DNA from: Arachis hypogaea
Taxonomy: Eukaryota > Streptophyta > Magnoliopsida > Fabales > Fabaceae
Reading direction: 5' to 3'
Assembly: GCF_003086295.3 (NCBI RefSeq)
Contig: NC_092044.1
Coordinates: 72,282,528-72,346,527, forward strand
DNA: 64,000 bases
A program made the position numbers and the translations under genes. Positions 48,501 to 59,906 of this stretch are shown piece by piece. Under the pieces are notes generated by a model, which saw only the letters and a list, made by a program, of their open reading frames with translations, was not told where the DNA came from and searched no databases. Each line of letters starts with the position of its first letter. The stretch's first letter is position 1.

Positions 48501-48974
48501 CAAGCTTACTCCGATGCTGATTGGGCTGGTGATCCCACTGATCGTCGTTCTACGACTGGTTATTGTTTGTTTCTTGGCGACGCTCTCATTTTTTGGCATG
48601 CTAAGAAGCAAACGTTCACTGCTCGCTCAAGCACAGAAACCGAGTACCGTGCTCTTGCTGACACCACTGCTGAAGTTATCTTGGTTCGTTGGCTTCTCGA
48701 AGTTCTGGGTGCTCCTCAGTCGTCCCCTACTGATGTTTCTTGTGATAACCGTAGTGCTATTCAGATCGCCCATAATGATGTGTTTCATGAACGTACCAAA
48801 CACATTGAGATTGATTGTCACTTTGTTCGGCAACGTATCCTTATTGATGCTGTTCATCTCATTACTGTTGGAACATTAGATCAGACTGCTGATATCTTCA
48901 CGAAAGCTCATGACCCGACTCGTTTCCGGACTTTGTTATCCAAACTCGAGTTGGTATCCTTAGCTCCCACTTGA
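45579..48974 (+). pseudogene. copia gag-zinc-knuckle/protease/integrase/RT/RNase H, multiply disrupted
   Basis: From ATG 45579: three CX2CX4HX4C knuckles (CRNCNRSGHLFPDC, CRTCHQKGHIRYHC, CRYCKLSGHLITAC), a protease site WYFDSGCFNHM, integrase with an HHCC zinc motif (HLWHQRLAH...CISCKTTK), LIHSDVWGP and FRRDNAMEY. The usual catalytic E of QNGxAERKHR is K (QQNGRAKRKHRH). Then RT (YKARLVAQG, MDVKNAFLNGDL, LYVDDMIITG) and RNase H (YSDADWAGDPTDRRSTTGY, SSTETEYRAL). In-frame stops occur near 46084, 47511, 47835, 48261 and 48384. The stop pattern and the lost integrase acidic residue show a long-dead element. The N-terminal gag core is missing. Confidence 0.92.
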
Positions 48975-48987
48975 GTTTGAGGGGAGA

Positions 48988-49044
48988 TGTTAGAGAATCA
49001 TTAGAATCAATTTAGATCAATTAGTATTGTCTATATTTATATAG
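48988..49044 (+). repeat. 3' LTR of the copia element, first part
   Basis: TGTTAGAGAATC follows the purine-rich GTTTGAGGGGAGA. The LTR is interrupted after 57 bases by the MULE; the rest is at 52660-52804. Confidence 0.9.
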
Positions 49045-49263
49045 GGGCAATTTACCCAAATAAATAAATTGGGTGAAAGTTTAACTCAAATACATGTAAA
49101 CCGTGGGAAGCTACCACGGTTTCTGATTTTAACATAAACCGTGGCAGCTAGCAACGGATTATGGGATTTGTGGTTTATGTGTAAACCATGGCAAGCTCCA
49201 ACGGTTTACGAAGAGAGAAAGCTAAGCATAAACTGTGGCAAGCTCCCACGGTTTATAAAGGAG
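49045..49263. repeat. Left TIR of MULE-1 with four hairpin units
   Basis: About 215 bp. It carries four AAACCGTGG...CCACGGTTT-type inverted units at about 49098, 49136, 49183 and 49230, some degraded. Confidence 0.88.
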
Positions 49264-49549
49264 GAATTTTGATCATAAACCATTTATTTTTAGATGTTTG
49301 ATTGCATCAATGTGGTATCATTTAGACTGCGCATGATAATTGTGACAGAATACATGTATATAATAGAAGCTCAAACCGCTTAAACTATCAAATACACAGC
49401 AGATAACATATTAGACAATTCTCAAACCTTTTTAACTATCAAATACATGGCAGATAATAAATTACAGAAGTCTGAAATACATAAGGCTAAATAGCATGCG
49501 AAGAACATAAACTAACATAGTTCCTACCGGACATGACAATATGACATAA

Positions 49550-52202
49550 CTAATCAGAATCCTCAATGGTGTCACTGTCATCATCGTCGAACTGACCGAG
49601 CAGGTGACCTCCGGTGCCACACAATGGAGGACGCCCCACCCTCCTAGGTCTCTGCTCTGCCGCTGGTCCTGATGGCTGTGCGAGAACGGTGCTAAATGCT
49701 GAGGCTGGGGTCCCTCCTAATGGGATCCATGGGTCAATCGGAGATGCTGCAGGCTCGTTGAGGTCAACGGCCAACTGAGGAAGAACATTGTCAGACTGTG
49801 GCTGGGGATCAGCAAACTGGGACTGGTCGTCAGGCATCTGTGGCCTATAATGGGTCCCATCATCATCGATGAGCATGTCTGCTATATCCCTATAGAACTC
49901 TGACTCAGTAACAGGATCATCGATGTCCATCCCAACAGCTGCGGTGGTATACCCAGCAAACACATGTGGGGCGACATTCCCAAAGAGGTGAGAGCTACTA
50001 CCCACATCGTAGGTCGGCTGATCCATAGCTGAGGCTGAACCAACTACATCCTCACCAACACCATGCTGAGTGCCCTGATCATCAACGGAAGGTACTCTAC
50101 CTCGAGCCCCTCCACGGCCGTCCCGCCCTGTTTGTCGTCTACCTCTACGTTGAGGAACACGATAATTCGCCGCATCTCCATGATCAGCTCTAGGGATGTC
50201 CTCCTCCAAACGGTCCGCCAGCTCTCGCCACTCTCGATCCATGGTACGGGTGCCTATACGCCGACACCGATCTACTCGCCTATTATCTGGTCTGTCGTAA
50301 ACGTACACTCTAGAAGGTGTCTGCGAGGACCCTCTGTGACGAGCCTCCTCAGTCAACACAATCGGCCTAGGATCCTGAAATGCAACATCTGGGGATAGGA
50401 ATTTATGCGCCACACGGCACCACCACTCTAGGTAGTCTGATGATGGACCGGGATCAAGGACTCGATCGACCCAGATGACTGAATGAAGCCGGTTCTCCCA
50501 ATGCTTATGCCACTCCCGATAATACGTGGGGAACCACCTGTCCCCACCCCTACCATCTTTCGCATGTAGCCAATCTATGTTCAGAGCTGGCTGAGGGAGA
50601 TGCTGAAGACCGCCAAACTGCGGTAGAACCCGGTCGACCTGATGCCACTCAATCGCAGCAAAATATATCAGGCTAGTGACGGCCGTCCATAACCTACGGT
50701 GCTCGTCAGCTAGTATCTCCGGGTGAATAACAACACCAACCTCGGCAGAAGAATAAGGCTCCCACACAAACTGTATCGAAATAGTAAGGGTTTCTTCAGA
50801 CCACGACACTTAACATAAACCACTGTAACTAAGAGCAATAACTAAATGACTCATATCGTGGACACGCAATCGATCCAACGAAAGGCGTGCAGACACTAAT
50901 CTTTGATCCCCTGGATCGTTTCTCAGCAGATACATAGTCCACCTACAATTTTAATTGAAATCATGTCATAACTAGAAATAACACATGATGTTGAACAACT
51001 TGTGAACCAAAAATAATAAACCGTACCTGGAGGCAAGAGGAAACCCGAATACATCAAAACCACTAAGCCTCAACGTGGGAAACCTCCAGAAAATCCAAGA
51101 CTGTAGAAGCTGTAGCGGGCCGGCCAAGTTAACAATGTTTCTATTCGTCCCACGACAAAGACATCTATACAACCAGGCCAGTGCAGCCGAACCCTAGCTA
51201 TATCTGCCCAAGTCATCCAACGATGCCAAATAAGGCAACCAACGAAGGTGGACCCTATTTGCATTTTTGTCCGCAAACAGCTGAGACGACAATAGCATCA
51301 GAATATAAGCACGGACGTATATACGCACGGTCTCATCAGTAGCATCTGCTGGGAGAACCCGAAACCTCTCATGGAACCATGTGTAGCACACTGTCATCTG
51401 CTTTACTTTACTCTGCGGAGGTAACTCCCCAAACAACTTGCGAAACCACACCCATGCTGGTCTACCATGCTCCATCAGATTCTCAAACTCATTCAGGCAC
51501 CCACTGACGGGCTCACCATCGATCGGTAAACCCAGCTGAATGCCACATCTTGCAAAGTAATACTGCACTCACCAAAGGGCATATGGAAGGTGTGGGTCTC
51601 AGGACGCCACCGCTCAATAAATGCGCTAAGGAGAGGCTCATCAACCCAGAACCACTGGCTGTTCAGCCTAGCCAAATGATACAAGCCCGCCGTCTCCAGG
51701 TAGGGTATAATCCGGTCGTGTAAGGGCATATTCTGTTGTTTTCTAACGCCGCTAATCACCTTATTAGGCTGCAAAATGTGGGCAACAAAATCCCTCAACA
51801 TACGACCATTACTAATAACATCAGACATAATTTATAAAAAAATATTACAAGCCTCACATTGATTTTCTTAATTCCCTAATTATAGCAATAACAGTAATTA
51901 TAATACTACGTGGTCCAATACTAACAAAATATAAGAGTACCAATAATAACTAGCATTATCAGAAAAGATGACAACAATAATAATAATAACAATAAAACTA
52001 CTAATACTATGCACTCAAAATAACAACAAAAATTAAATGTAAAAAATTAATTCTACTAACAATAACCATAATAATATATGTATTTATATAAATAGTAATA
52101 ATAAGAATATTAATAATAATAATAATAACTAACCTCGGCGTCGATGTATCCAGCCACGTGAGCGACGCCATTTAGTTGGTACAAGCGATCCTCATCCTCC
52201 AT
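49550..52202 (-). pseudogene. Plant mobile domain (PMD/MAIN-like, PP7 long-form homolog) gene in MULE-1, decayed
   Basis: Exon 1 (52202-52134) reads MEDEDRLYQLNGVAHVAGYI and ends at GTTAGT. Exon 2 starts at 51768 (PNKVISGVRKQQNMPLHDRI) and holds the PMD core: LLSAFIERWRPETHTFHMPF, ECSITLQDVAF, LPIDGEPVSGCLNEFENLM, RVHLRWLPYLASLDDLG and WLYRCLCRGTNRN. A one-base deletion near 51536 and a TGG-to-TAG near 51198 break it. A further exon (about 50809-49550) gives QFVWEPYSSAEVGVVIHPEI, WHQVDRVLPQFG and a long disordered acidic tail (DDDDSDTIEDSD). PMD proteins such as Arabidopsis MAIN act in the nucleus on silencing and genome stability, and the domain is often carried by transposons. This copy appears inactive. 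Confidence 0.85.
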
Positions 52203-52381
52203 GCTCCACCAACCAAGCCTCTTTCCAACCATCTTTACTTTCCACAGATTCTCTCAAACCAACAACCCTCAATATTTGGTTTGTGACACAAATGATCCGT
52301 GAGAAGCTTCAGCGGATTATGTATTTATAGTCCATCACACGTAAACCGTAGTAACCTATAGCGGTTTACGTTCACATCGCA

Positions 52382-52650
52382 CTCTTCATAAACCGTGGGA
52401 GCTTACCACGGTTTATGCTTCGCTTTTTGTCTTCGTAAACCGTTGGAGCTTGCCACGGTTTACACACAAACCACAAACCACAAACCCCATAATCTGTTGC
52501 TAGCTGCCACGATTTATGTTAAAATCAGAAACCGTGGTAGCTTCCCACGGTTTACATAGAAGTGTGAAAATGCATAATCACGTAAGGGATATCTGTTTTG
52601 TGTATTTGAGTAAAGCTTTCACCCAATTTATTTATTTGGGTAAATTGCCC
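52382..52650. repeat. Right TIR of MULE-1 with hairpin units
   Basis: This is the reverse complement of the left TIR with a roughly 45-bp extra segment (about 52560-52610). The same hairpin units recur. Confidence 0.88.
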
Positions 52651-52659
52651 TTTATATAG

Positions 52660-52804
52660 TATATCTGTACATTAATTGTAGGATTCCATGTCTTTATTAC
52701 TCTGATTCATTTAGCACCTATAGATACCCTTTGTATATTATACCTTTCATCACAACTTAATAATACACTTTTCAGATTACTCTCTCAGTCTCTTGTTTCT
52801 AATA
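52660..52804 (+). repeat. 3' LTR of the copia element, second part
   Basis: It resumes after the second copy of the MULE duplication and ends GTTTCTAATA, with terminal CA mutated to TA. The two parts add up to 202 bp, the length of the 5' LTR. Confidence 0.9.
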
Positions 52805-52809
52805 GTAAG
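52805..52809. other. Target site duplication GTAAG, right copy
   Basis: GTAAG follows the copia 3' LTR and matches 44574-44578. Confidence 0.83.
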
Positions 52810-54422
52810 AATTCGATTTTTGTGGATTTTTTGTGATTGAAATTCGCAAAATCCATGAATCACAATTCGTTCGTTTTAACGAGTTGGGCCTATATCTAAA
52901 AAAATATAAAAAAATTATTAAAATATTATTTTTCAATAAGGTAAAAGGTATCTTTTAATTTAATCATAACATTTAAGTATTAGGTCCAAATTTAACTAGT
53001 AAAAAATTTTTTCTAGTATTCTTTGATTCGTTCAACTTCACTAAAATATTTTAGAGATATTTTTAGAGTTGAGATAACATATGATATCTGTATCATTTAT
53101 ATTGGTATAATTATTTACTTGATTTGATTAAGTTAAAACAAGTATAAAATAATTACTACTTTTGATAATTATCTTTTAAGATTAAATTTTAACCACATAT
53201 TTTTTCACTCTTATAATTATTCTCCTTTTTCAAGTTATTCTCTACTACAAGTTAATTTATTGGAGATGTATAAGATAATTATATATAAAATAAAAATACA
53301 TGACACTCAAAATTTCATCCTAATCTTTCTCTTAATGCTAGGTTCTCTCTTTTACTTTCATTTCTCACATGTTGAAATTATGAATCTTGCCATAAAAAAA
53401 GAGAATTGAAGATATGTATGATAACACATAAGAATAAAGAAAAGATAACACTTAATTTTTATCTAAATCTCATTCTCACCTACGTTTAATCTCTTCTATT
53501 CGCTCACGTGTTAAAATTCTTAGACTTGGTCGCCAAATAAGAAAAGTAAAGAATAAAATCAAGGAGAGAAAAGATAAGGAAATAAAAATATTCCACTCTT
53601 ATTTTTCTAAAAAAAAATGCCACTCTCTCTCCATTTTAATACATCTTTTTTTCATCATTTTAGACTTAAAAATTTTGAGAACAGAAGAAAGAAAGAGTAA
53701 TAAAGAAAAAAAAAAAGACGAATGGTGCCAAGAAAAAGAAAAAAGAAAACACTTAGAATTCTTCAAGCTTTGCTTCCAACCTTCAAAAAAATTAAGAGCT
53801 CATATCAACATTTCAATCCAACTAAACAATTTATTTCATCCTTATCTTCACTTTCATACTAGAATTCTTAAAGTTTGTGAAACAAAACCTTCTCTTTTTT
53901 CTCTTTCAAAATTCGAACTTCATATGGACTTCTAAGATAAAATTTTGTTCTTGTTTTTTTGGTTTAGAAAGTCAACTTTAAAGCTTCCAAAAGAGTGAAA
54001 GAAGCATCATTTACAAGCTTAAAATAATGAGAAATTTTTTTTCTTCTGTTAATTCCGCCATGTTACCTTGGAGAGCAAGGAATTGCTTTTGATAATATTT
54101 TATTTATGGAATATGTTTTAGGATTTTTAAGGAGTTCAAACCTCAATTCTCAAGTTTTAAGGGTGAGAAATCTCTCATTTCTCTTCATAAGGGATTCATC
54201 CATAAAGCCTAACCATGATTAAAAATTGTTTTAAATTTGATTTTGGATATTTTGGTAATCACAAGGATTAACAAAGTGATTTGGAAGGGCTAACAAAAAA
54301 GGTAAGAGTTAGAATAGTTAGAATAACTCGTATATGATTAATACACTCTTATTGATGTTTTGATGGTGATTGATGAGTATGAATATTTATATTGATGATT
54401 GAATATTGAATGAACCATTGAC
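52810..54422. other. AT-rich intergenic DNA
   Basis: About 1.6 kb without a supported gene. The open frame at 53675-53935 is Lys/Glu-rich low complexity. Confidence 0.5.
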
Positions 54423-54754
54423 ATCATTTATGGTTTTTTATTTTAATAAATAAAATAAATATAAGATTTACCGAAATAAAAATTTTTTCGAAAAATTACC
54501 GATTTAAATTCTCCTTTCATATCCCGTTTACACTCGTTTACACTATTGTTTATAGTGTTAACGAGATATGACACGTCTGTGTAACACGTGTATATCTTGT
54601 TTACACTATAAACGAGATATGGCTAGGACGCGGCTATATATGAAAGTCATTCACAACCGACTTTCGGGCCCCATTTTGACTCTGTCAACCTCTTTCTCCC
54701 CTCTTTCAACCTTTTCTAACTATACATTTGACCCAAGCGGTGATAGCGCGCCAA

Positions 54755-56720
54755 GTGGAGAATGACGAGGACATTAACAGGCTGAACGAAACGATACATT
54801 ACGCCTGGGTCGCCGACTTCGAGGTTAGTTTCGTTATGGTTGTTAAATTTTATGATGTTGCCATTGTTAGGGGTTAGGAGTTAGGTCTCTAAGCTTTATT
54901 TAGAACTCTATCTGCTTGTGCTAGATTGGTATGACATAAATATCATGAGTTTGAAACGCTGTTGTTGCTGTGGTATGTTGTTCGTATTTATAATATAGAC
55001 TTTATTTTGTTGTATTATATTGGTTAATTTGTAATAAAGGTAGTAATAGAAATAATTATTTGTGAGACGTTTGATAGATAAATTTTATGAAAAGAACAAT
55101 TAATTTTTTAAAATGTGAAACAAAGAATTTATAAGTTATAATTTATTTTGTAAAATTTAAATTTCAATTATGTTTGTCTTTATTCAGAGGCCTCGCCTCC
55201 TGTTGTCCCGGCGAGTGAGCCATACTTTACCTCCCGGATGTCATCTTCCCGTATCTGGCTGAGGCTGAATTCAGTGACACCGTGCCCCTCAGGGATTTTA
55301 CCTTTGCCAATTCCCTGATTTCGGCACTGGTGGAGCGATGGCATCCAGAGACGCACACGTTTCATCTCCTGTGGGGTGAGGTCACTATCACCTTGCAGGA
55401 TGTGGCTTACCACCTTGGATTACGCGCACATAGTAACCCCATCGGAGGTGCCTCCGTGACTTTGGTAGGTGGTTATACCATACGGAGACGTGGGCGTTGG
55501 TGGAGCAGCTCCTCGGCGCGAGGCCTCCCGTGGCAGCACAGCAGGCGGCACAGAGGAAGGAGTCATTCACCCTGAAGCTTGTGTGGCTATGGGATCGTGT
55601 CCGACAGATGTCCCAGACAGACGATACCGAGACCGTCCGATAGTACGCTAAGTGTTATATCATGTTACTAATCGGAGGATATCTTATGACATATAAGTTC
55701 AATAATTTGGTGCACCTTCGTTGGCTACCGCTGCTCCAGGACTTTGTGGGGTGTAGAGCATTTTCCTGGGGCTCGGCTATGCTGGCCTGGACGTATCAGT
55801 CCCTATCTTTGGCGGTTCAGTGGGGCGTCACGGATATTGCTGGCTGCACTCCGTTGTTGATGTCGTGGATCTACCAGACATTCCCCCAGTGGTGTCCACC
55901 AGACAGTGGGGTCTACCATTATTCGCTGGCTGCGATGTTAGAAATGTACTTTTCATATTTAAGTTAAATAATTTTGTCAACTCTTTTGGAATACTATTTA
56001 ACGAACCGTATATGCTACCGTTGATTGTGTTAGGTTGGTTGGTTTGCCACAGCAGAGCAGGGATCAACATGATACCAGGGTCCTGCATTGGAGGGTTTCC
56101 CTTGACCGGCTACGGTTTGATGAGGTTAATTGTAAAATACACACGTTTTTTTATTTTGTATAAGTAGATATTTATCCTATGCTTTAGTATGCTTGTTATA
56201 CTGAAAACTTTGTTTCTTCAGTTTTCCTAGAGAATCTACGATGACCCCGCCCTTCAGGCGTTGTGTCCGCCCTGGTTTCGTGATGAGGAAGAGTGGGGGA
56301 CATGGTTGTCAGCCGTCCTCCTATTGTGCTTCAATATCGTCCGTTTTCACCACTTTGATTGGGTGAAACGGCAGTTCAATAGAGAGCAGCAGGTACCGGG
56401 CACTCCGGTAAATTTTGATAGGTGAGATTGATGTTATTTTTCTATTATGCATTAAAAGATTTAAGTTGTTATGAGTTAAGGAAATTTCTAACACACCATC
56501 TTCGTTGACAGGTACCTGACTACTACTGGTCGAGGTGAGGATGTATAGTGGCCGCTCAAGCTGAAGGAGTGGTATGATAGATGGCAACAGCGGTTCAAGG
56601 CCGGTCGTCCGATCACTTTTTAGCACACGTTCGACACGTGGCCGACTTTGGAGTACTATGACTGGTTGCGTGGGGCTTGGCGTGTTAGACATATATCGAG
56701 TCAGGAGGTACTCGAGGTTG
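54755..56720 (+). pseudogene. PMD (MAIN-like) gene in MULE-2, heavily decayed
   Basis: Exon 1 (54755-54823) encodes ENDEDINRLNETIHYAWVAD and ends at GTTAGT; its expected ATG now reads GTG. Exon 2 begins near 55188 (RPRLLLSRRVSHTLPP). After a frameshift near 55237, VIFPYLAEAEFSDTVPLRDF, LISALVERWHPETHTFHLLW and VTITLQDVAYHLGLRAHSNP are clearly PMD. More frameshifts follow (near 55460 and 55650), then LVHLRWLPLLQDFVGCRAFS and WTYQSLSLAVQWGVTDIAGC, and later fragments to about 56720. It is a distinct subfamily from the MULE-1 copy. It was presumably a nuclear protein and is now non-functional. Confidence 0.8.
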
Positions 56721-57403
56721 TAATCCATTCCACAGCCGTCAAATATTGGGTTTCTCTCATGCATGGCGTCCAGATGTAGACTGTGATAGTGACTTGGCAT
56801 AGCCGATAGCACCGGAATTGGATGAGGTGGAGGTAGCACATGGCGCTGCACGGCACCCGCAGGTGTCTCTGGCACAAATCCATCCTCATCGCCACCATCG
56901 GAGGACTCACTATCCGAACTGTCTGCCACGTAATCATTGTCGAACTCCTCCTCACCCCCCTCTGCCCCATGCTCTGGAATCGCGACATGAATGGGAGGTG
57001 GTGCGAGAGGTCGGTCGTCCTGCATGTAGGTTTCGTGGACGGACAACCCACTACCACCGAGACCCACCTCGGCGGATAGCTCCATGACCTGTTCACACAT
57101 GATCCTCCCATGAATGTCGAACATCAGTCGTACATGCTCGTCTCTATGAAGTCAGAATAGTCAAAACTGGAAAACTCCATTTCCCATGGGTGCTAGCAAC
57201 CTATACGCCACCTTTCCAATTTTCCTCGCTTGTGTCCCACCGAGCTTGCTCAATATCAAACTCTTCAAATCTGACAAGGTCTCCACACATTGAGTGCGAA
57301 ATAATATCGAATCCTCACACTCGAATGTCACCCAGTTGTTGCCATTCCTCATGCGACAATTGGGATAAAGAAGCACCACTATGAATGGATTGTTAGCGGC
57401 CAT
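56700..57403 (-). pseudogene. MuDR-type transposase N-terminus, truncated
   Basis: ATG 57403 starts MAANNPFIVVLLYPNCRMRN. The frame continues with WVTFECEDSILFRTQCVETL, SDLKSLILSKLGG and RKIGKVAYRLLAPMGNGVFQ, the ubiquitin/PB1-like N-terminal region of plant mudrA proteins, followed by an acidic linker (GGEEEFDNDYVADSSDSESS). Two TGA codons near 57159 and 57150 sit where CGA (Arg) would restore the same frame. Beyond about 56730 the strand is antisense to the PMD gene, so the zinc finger, DDE core and C-terminus were lost at that junction. Confidence 0.7.
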
Positions 57404-57501
57404 TCAGCTATGTTTTTTAGAGAAATAAGTAACAGAAGAAGAAAAATGTATGTGAAAAATACCAGGGATTACACATCCTTTTATAGAGACTGATATTTGT
57501 C

Positions 57502-57519
57502 ATATATATATATATATAT
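57502..57519. repeat. AT dinucleotide microsatellite
   Basis: A run of AT dinucleotides (nine units) lies just inside the right TIR of MULE-2. Confidence 0.9.
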
Positions 57520-57719
57520 CGTTTACAGTATAAATGAGATGACGTTTTCATGTATCTATAAACGAGATATATAAGTGTCCGCTTGACTTACCATATCTCA
57601 TTTACAGTGTAAACGAGATATTGTAAGGGAATTTATTTCGATAATTATTCATAAAAATATTTATTACGGTAAATATTACATTTATTTTATTTAATAAAAT
57701 AAGAAATCCCATCATTTAT

Positions 57720-58384
57720 AAGTGTTTAATATGAATTTTGGATGGATATACTTGTTTGATTATGGTGGACGAATGTTATATATAATTTTGAGACTAAATT
57801 ATAATTTTATAAAAGTTATAAATCAAGTAAATAACTCAAAAAGTGGTATTTATTGAAGTTAATTATGTAAAAGATTAAAACATCGAACGAAAAAGTGAGT
57901 AAAATTTTAGTAAATAAGTTTTAGACATAAATAATAATTTTAGTAAAATTTTAGGATAAAATTATAAATATAATAAAAAACTAAGATAAAAATGAAAGAA
58001 TAAGGATAGAATAGTAATTATAACTAGTAAAGAGTAAAATGGCCATTAAAAAAAGATTAAGGATAAATTATAACTTGGGAGGTATAAGGGGTAAAATTAT
58101 CATATTGATAAAAGACAAGGTTAAAATAGGTAAACATAAAAATTTATAGGCAAACCGGGTATTTTAATAAAATATAAGGTTAAAATAGTAAAACTAGAAA
58201 CAATAAAGGTAAAATGTTAATTTATGAAGAAATTGAGGACACAAGTGTCACATTGAAAAATATTTAGAATGAAATTGTATCATAAAATAAGAAGAGGACA
58301 AAAGTGATAATTATTAAAAGATTGAGGGTAAAAGGATCTCATACTAAAAATAAAAGGAATTCAAACTTTATGATTGGAGAAAAG
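57720..58384. other. AT-rich intergenic DNA
   Basis: Imperfect AAGGTAAAAT-like phrases recur, but no gene or clear element boundary is seen. Confidence 0.5.
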
Positions 58385-59906
58385 TGTAACACCCTATCAC
58401 ACAGAGTTTTATGCTTAAGTCATAAACCTGAGGTGGTAAGGTATTATGACCTCTAATAGTAAAAATATATATAAAATAATAGTTGAAAGAAAATTTATAT
58501 CGATAAACCTTTAAAGGAAAGATTAAACAAAAGCAGTAAACAGAAAAGGGCATCACTCTCGAAAGTGATAAATGTGGACCAGATGAGGTAAGAGCAAAGC
58601 AACATATATATACATAGGAAAGAAATTCCAACGATACAAATAACAAAGCTTCTGACCTAGCTTGAAAAGTTAAAACTGGCAAAGCATATATACATACATA
58701 CATATATACATAAGAAATCCCAAAAAGGCCTAGAACACAGTTTACAGAACATGTTTCTCCAAATCAACCTCTAAGAGGGATAAAGCATGATATACATATA
58801 TAGTAGAGATATAAGAGTATCTACATATACATGGAAACCAAAATAAAGCCCCAGAACACAAAAGATCTTCGCTTTTTGAAACTCCCAGAATGCCTCAGTG
58901 AGGTGTCTCACGCCCTGCATCTGAAAACTACAAAATATGTATAGGGTGAGAACCAAAGGTTCTCAGTATGGTAATAGTGCCCATATAAATAACATATAAG
59001 GTCCCGGAAAAGCCAAAGGCGATCCTAGAACTTCTAACATTTGATTCAAACTGAAAACTAAAATTGAAAACCACAAATAGGGTGAGGCATCTAAAGATTC
59101 TTGATTCTATCTCAATCTTAACTAAAGCCCTAAGATCATCTCCTTTCCTCCAATCCTTTGAAACACCGATGCACAGACAAGCAATACATACAAGGAAAAC
59201 ATAGATAGTTTGCAGATACAGCAAACAGAGTATATAGCAGTTAAATATGCATATCAAATTGGCAATCCCAAGAATGCAAACCAAAGCAAACATACAAATG
59301 CATATGATGTATGCCTATCCTATGTCTGATGATATCATCTGTCGGTTATATAGCCAACCCGACACGTCTTGGTAGCTAACTATAGACAGAAACACCCATT
59401 GTGGAGCAAGTGGGTTTGAGCTACAACCCCCTTGCTACTACTCGCTTAACTCAGAGCAAGTAGAATAACCACTACTACTGCTTCTACCCAAGCGGGTGTT
59501 TAAGAGCTCAACCTGGAGCAAGTGGAATAACCACTACTGCTACTACTACCTAGGCATCACAATCACTGACTCGGAGCAAGCGGGATGAACCACAATCTTT
59601 GCTACTATCCAGGTATCTCAAACATACATTCATTCAGTCTAAAACAATCATCATTATTATCAAATCTCAAGCATTGACCCAGAGCAAGCGGAACGAACCA
59701 CAATTCTTGCTATTGTCCAAGTGTGACAAACATACATACATTCATTCATTTATCATCATATCATTATACATCATGAATTTAGCCATCGCTCACAACATAT
59801 ATAACATTACAACACTTCCTCATTCATCATCATTTATTTTACCTCTTTCTACATCAGCAAGTTATCTTCCTCACAGCCCTAATCATACTTTATTACCCAA
59901 AGTCCA
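58385..59906 (+). repeat. Possible Tekay/Del-type gypsy LTR remnant
   Basis: A TGTAACACCCTATCACACAG start is typical of chromovirus LTRs in plants. The segment has no coding content. It is interrupted at 59907 by a solo LTR and its end is not identified, so the assignment rests on the start motif only. Confidence 0.35.
59400..59725. repeat. Diverged tandem repeats, GAGCAAG(T/C)GG units
   Basis: Units containing GGAGCAAG(T/C)GG...ACCAC(T/A)A...CTACTA(C/T)C(T/C)AGG occur about four times at roughly 60-100 bp spacing. Confidence 0.6.

Larger units (their letters stand above)
49045..52650. mobile_element. MULE-1: non-autonomous Mutator-like element carrying a PMD gene
   Basis: It starts GGGCAATTTACCCAAATAAA and ends with the reverse complement of the same sequence, flanked by perfect 9-bp duplications TTTATATAG (49036-49044 and 52651-52659). 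A 9-bp duplication with terminal inverted repeats longer than 200 bp is the MULE signature. The interior holds only a minus-strand plant-mobile-domain gene and no transposase. It sits inside the copia 3' LTR, so it inserted later. Confidence 0.92.
44579..52804 (+). mobile_element. Degenerate Ty1/copia retrotransposon with a nested MULE
   Basis: A 202-bp 5' LTR (44579-44780), initiator-Met type primer site, pol order protease-integrase-RT-RNase H (the copia order), purine tract and 3' LTR are present, bordered by GTAAG duplications. The 3' LTR is split by a 3.6-kb MULE. Aligning the two LTRs I find about 12 differences in 202 bases (about 6%), all transitions, so this is an old copy. It cannot encode its proteins. 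Confidence 0.92.
54432..57710. mobile_element. MULE-2: Mutator-like element with a PMD gene and a truncated mudrA-like gene
   Basis: Imperfect terminal inverted repeats of about 85 bp (left GGTTTTTTATTTTAATAAAT, right end the complement of GGGATTTCTTATTTTATTAA) are flanked by identical 9-bp duplications ATCATTTAT (54423-54431 and 57711-57719). The TIRs continue inward into hairpins with ATATCTC-GTTTACA...GTAAACGAGATAT arms. The interior has a plus-strand PMD pseudogene and, facing it, a minus-strand MuDR-type N-terminus. The transposase core is gone, so the element is non-autonomous. Confidence 0.85.
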
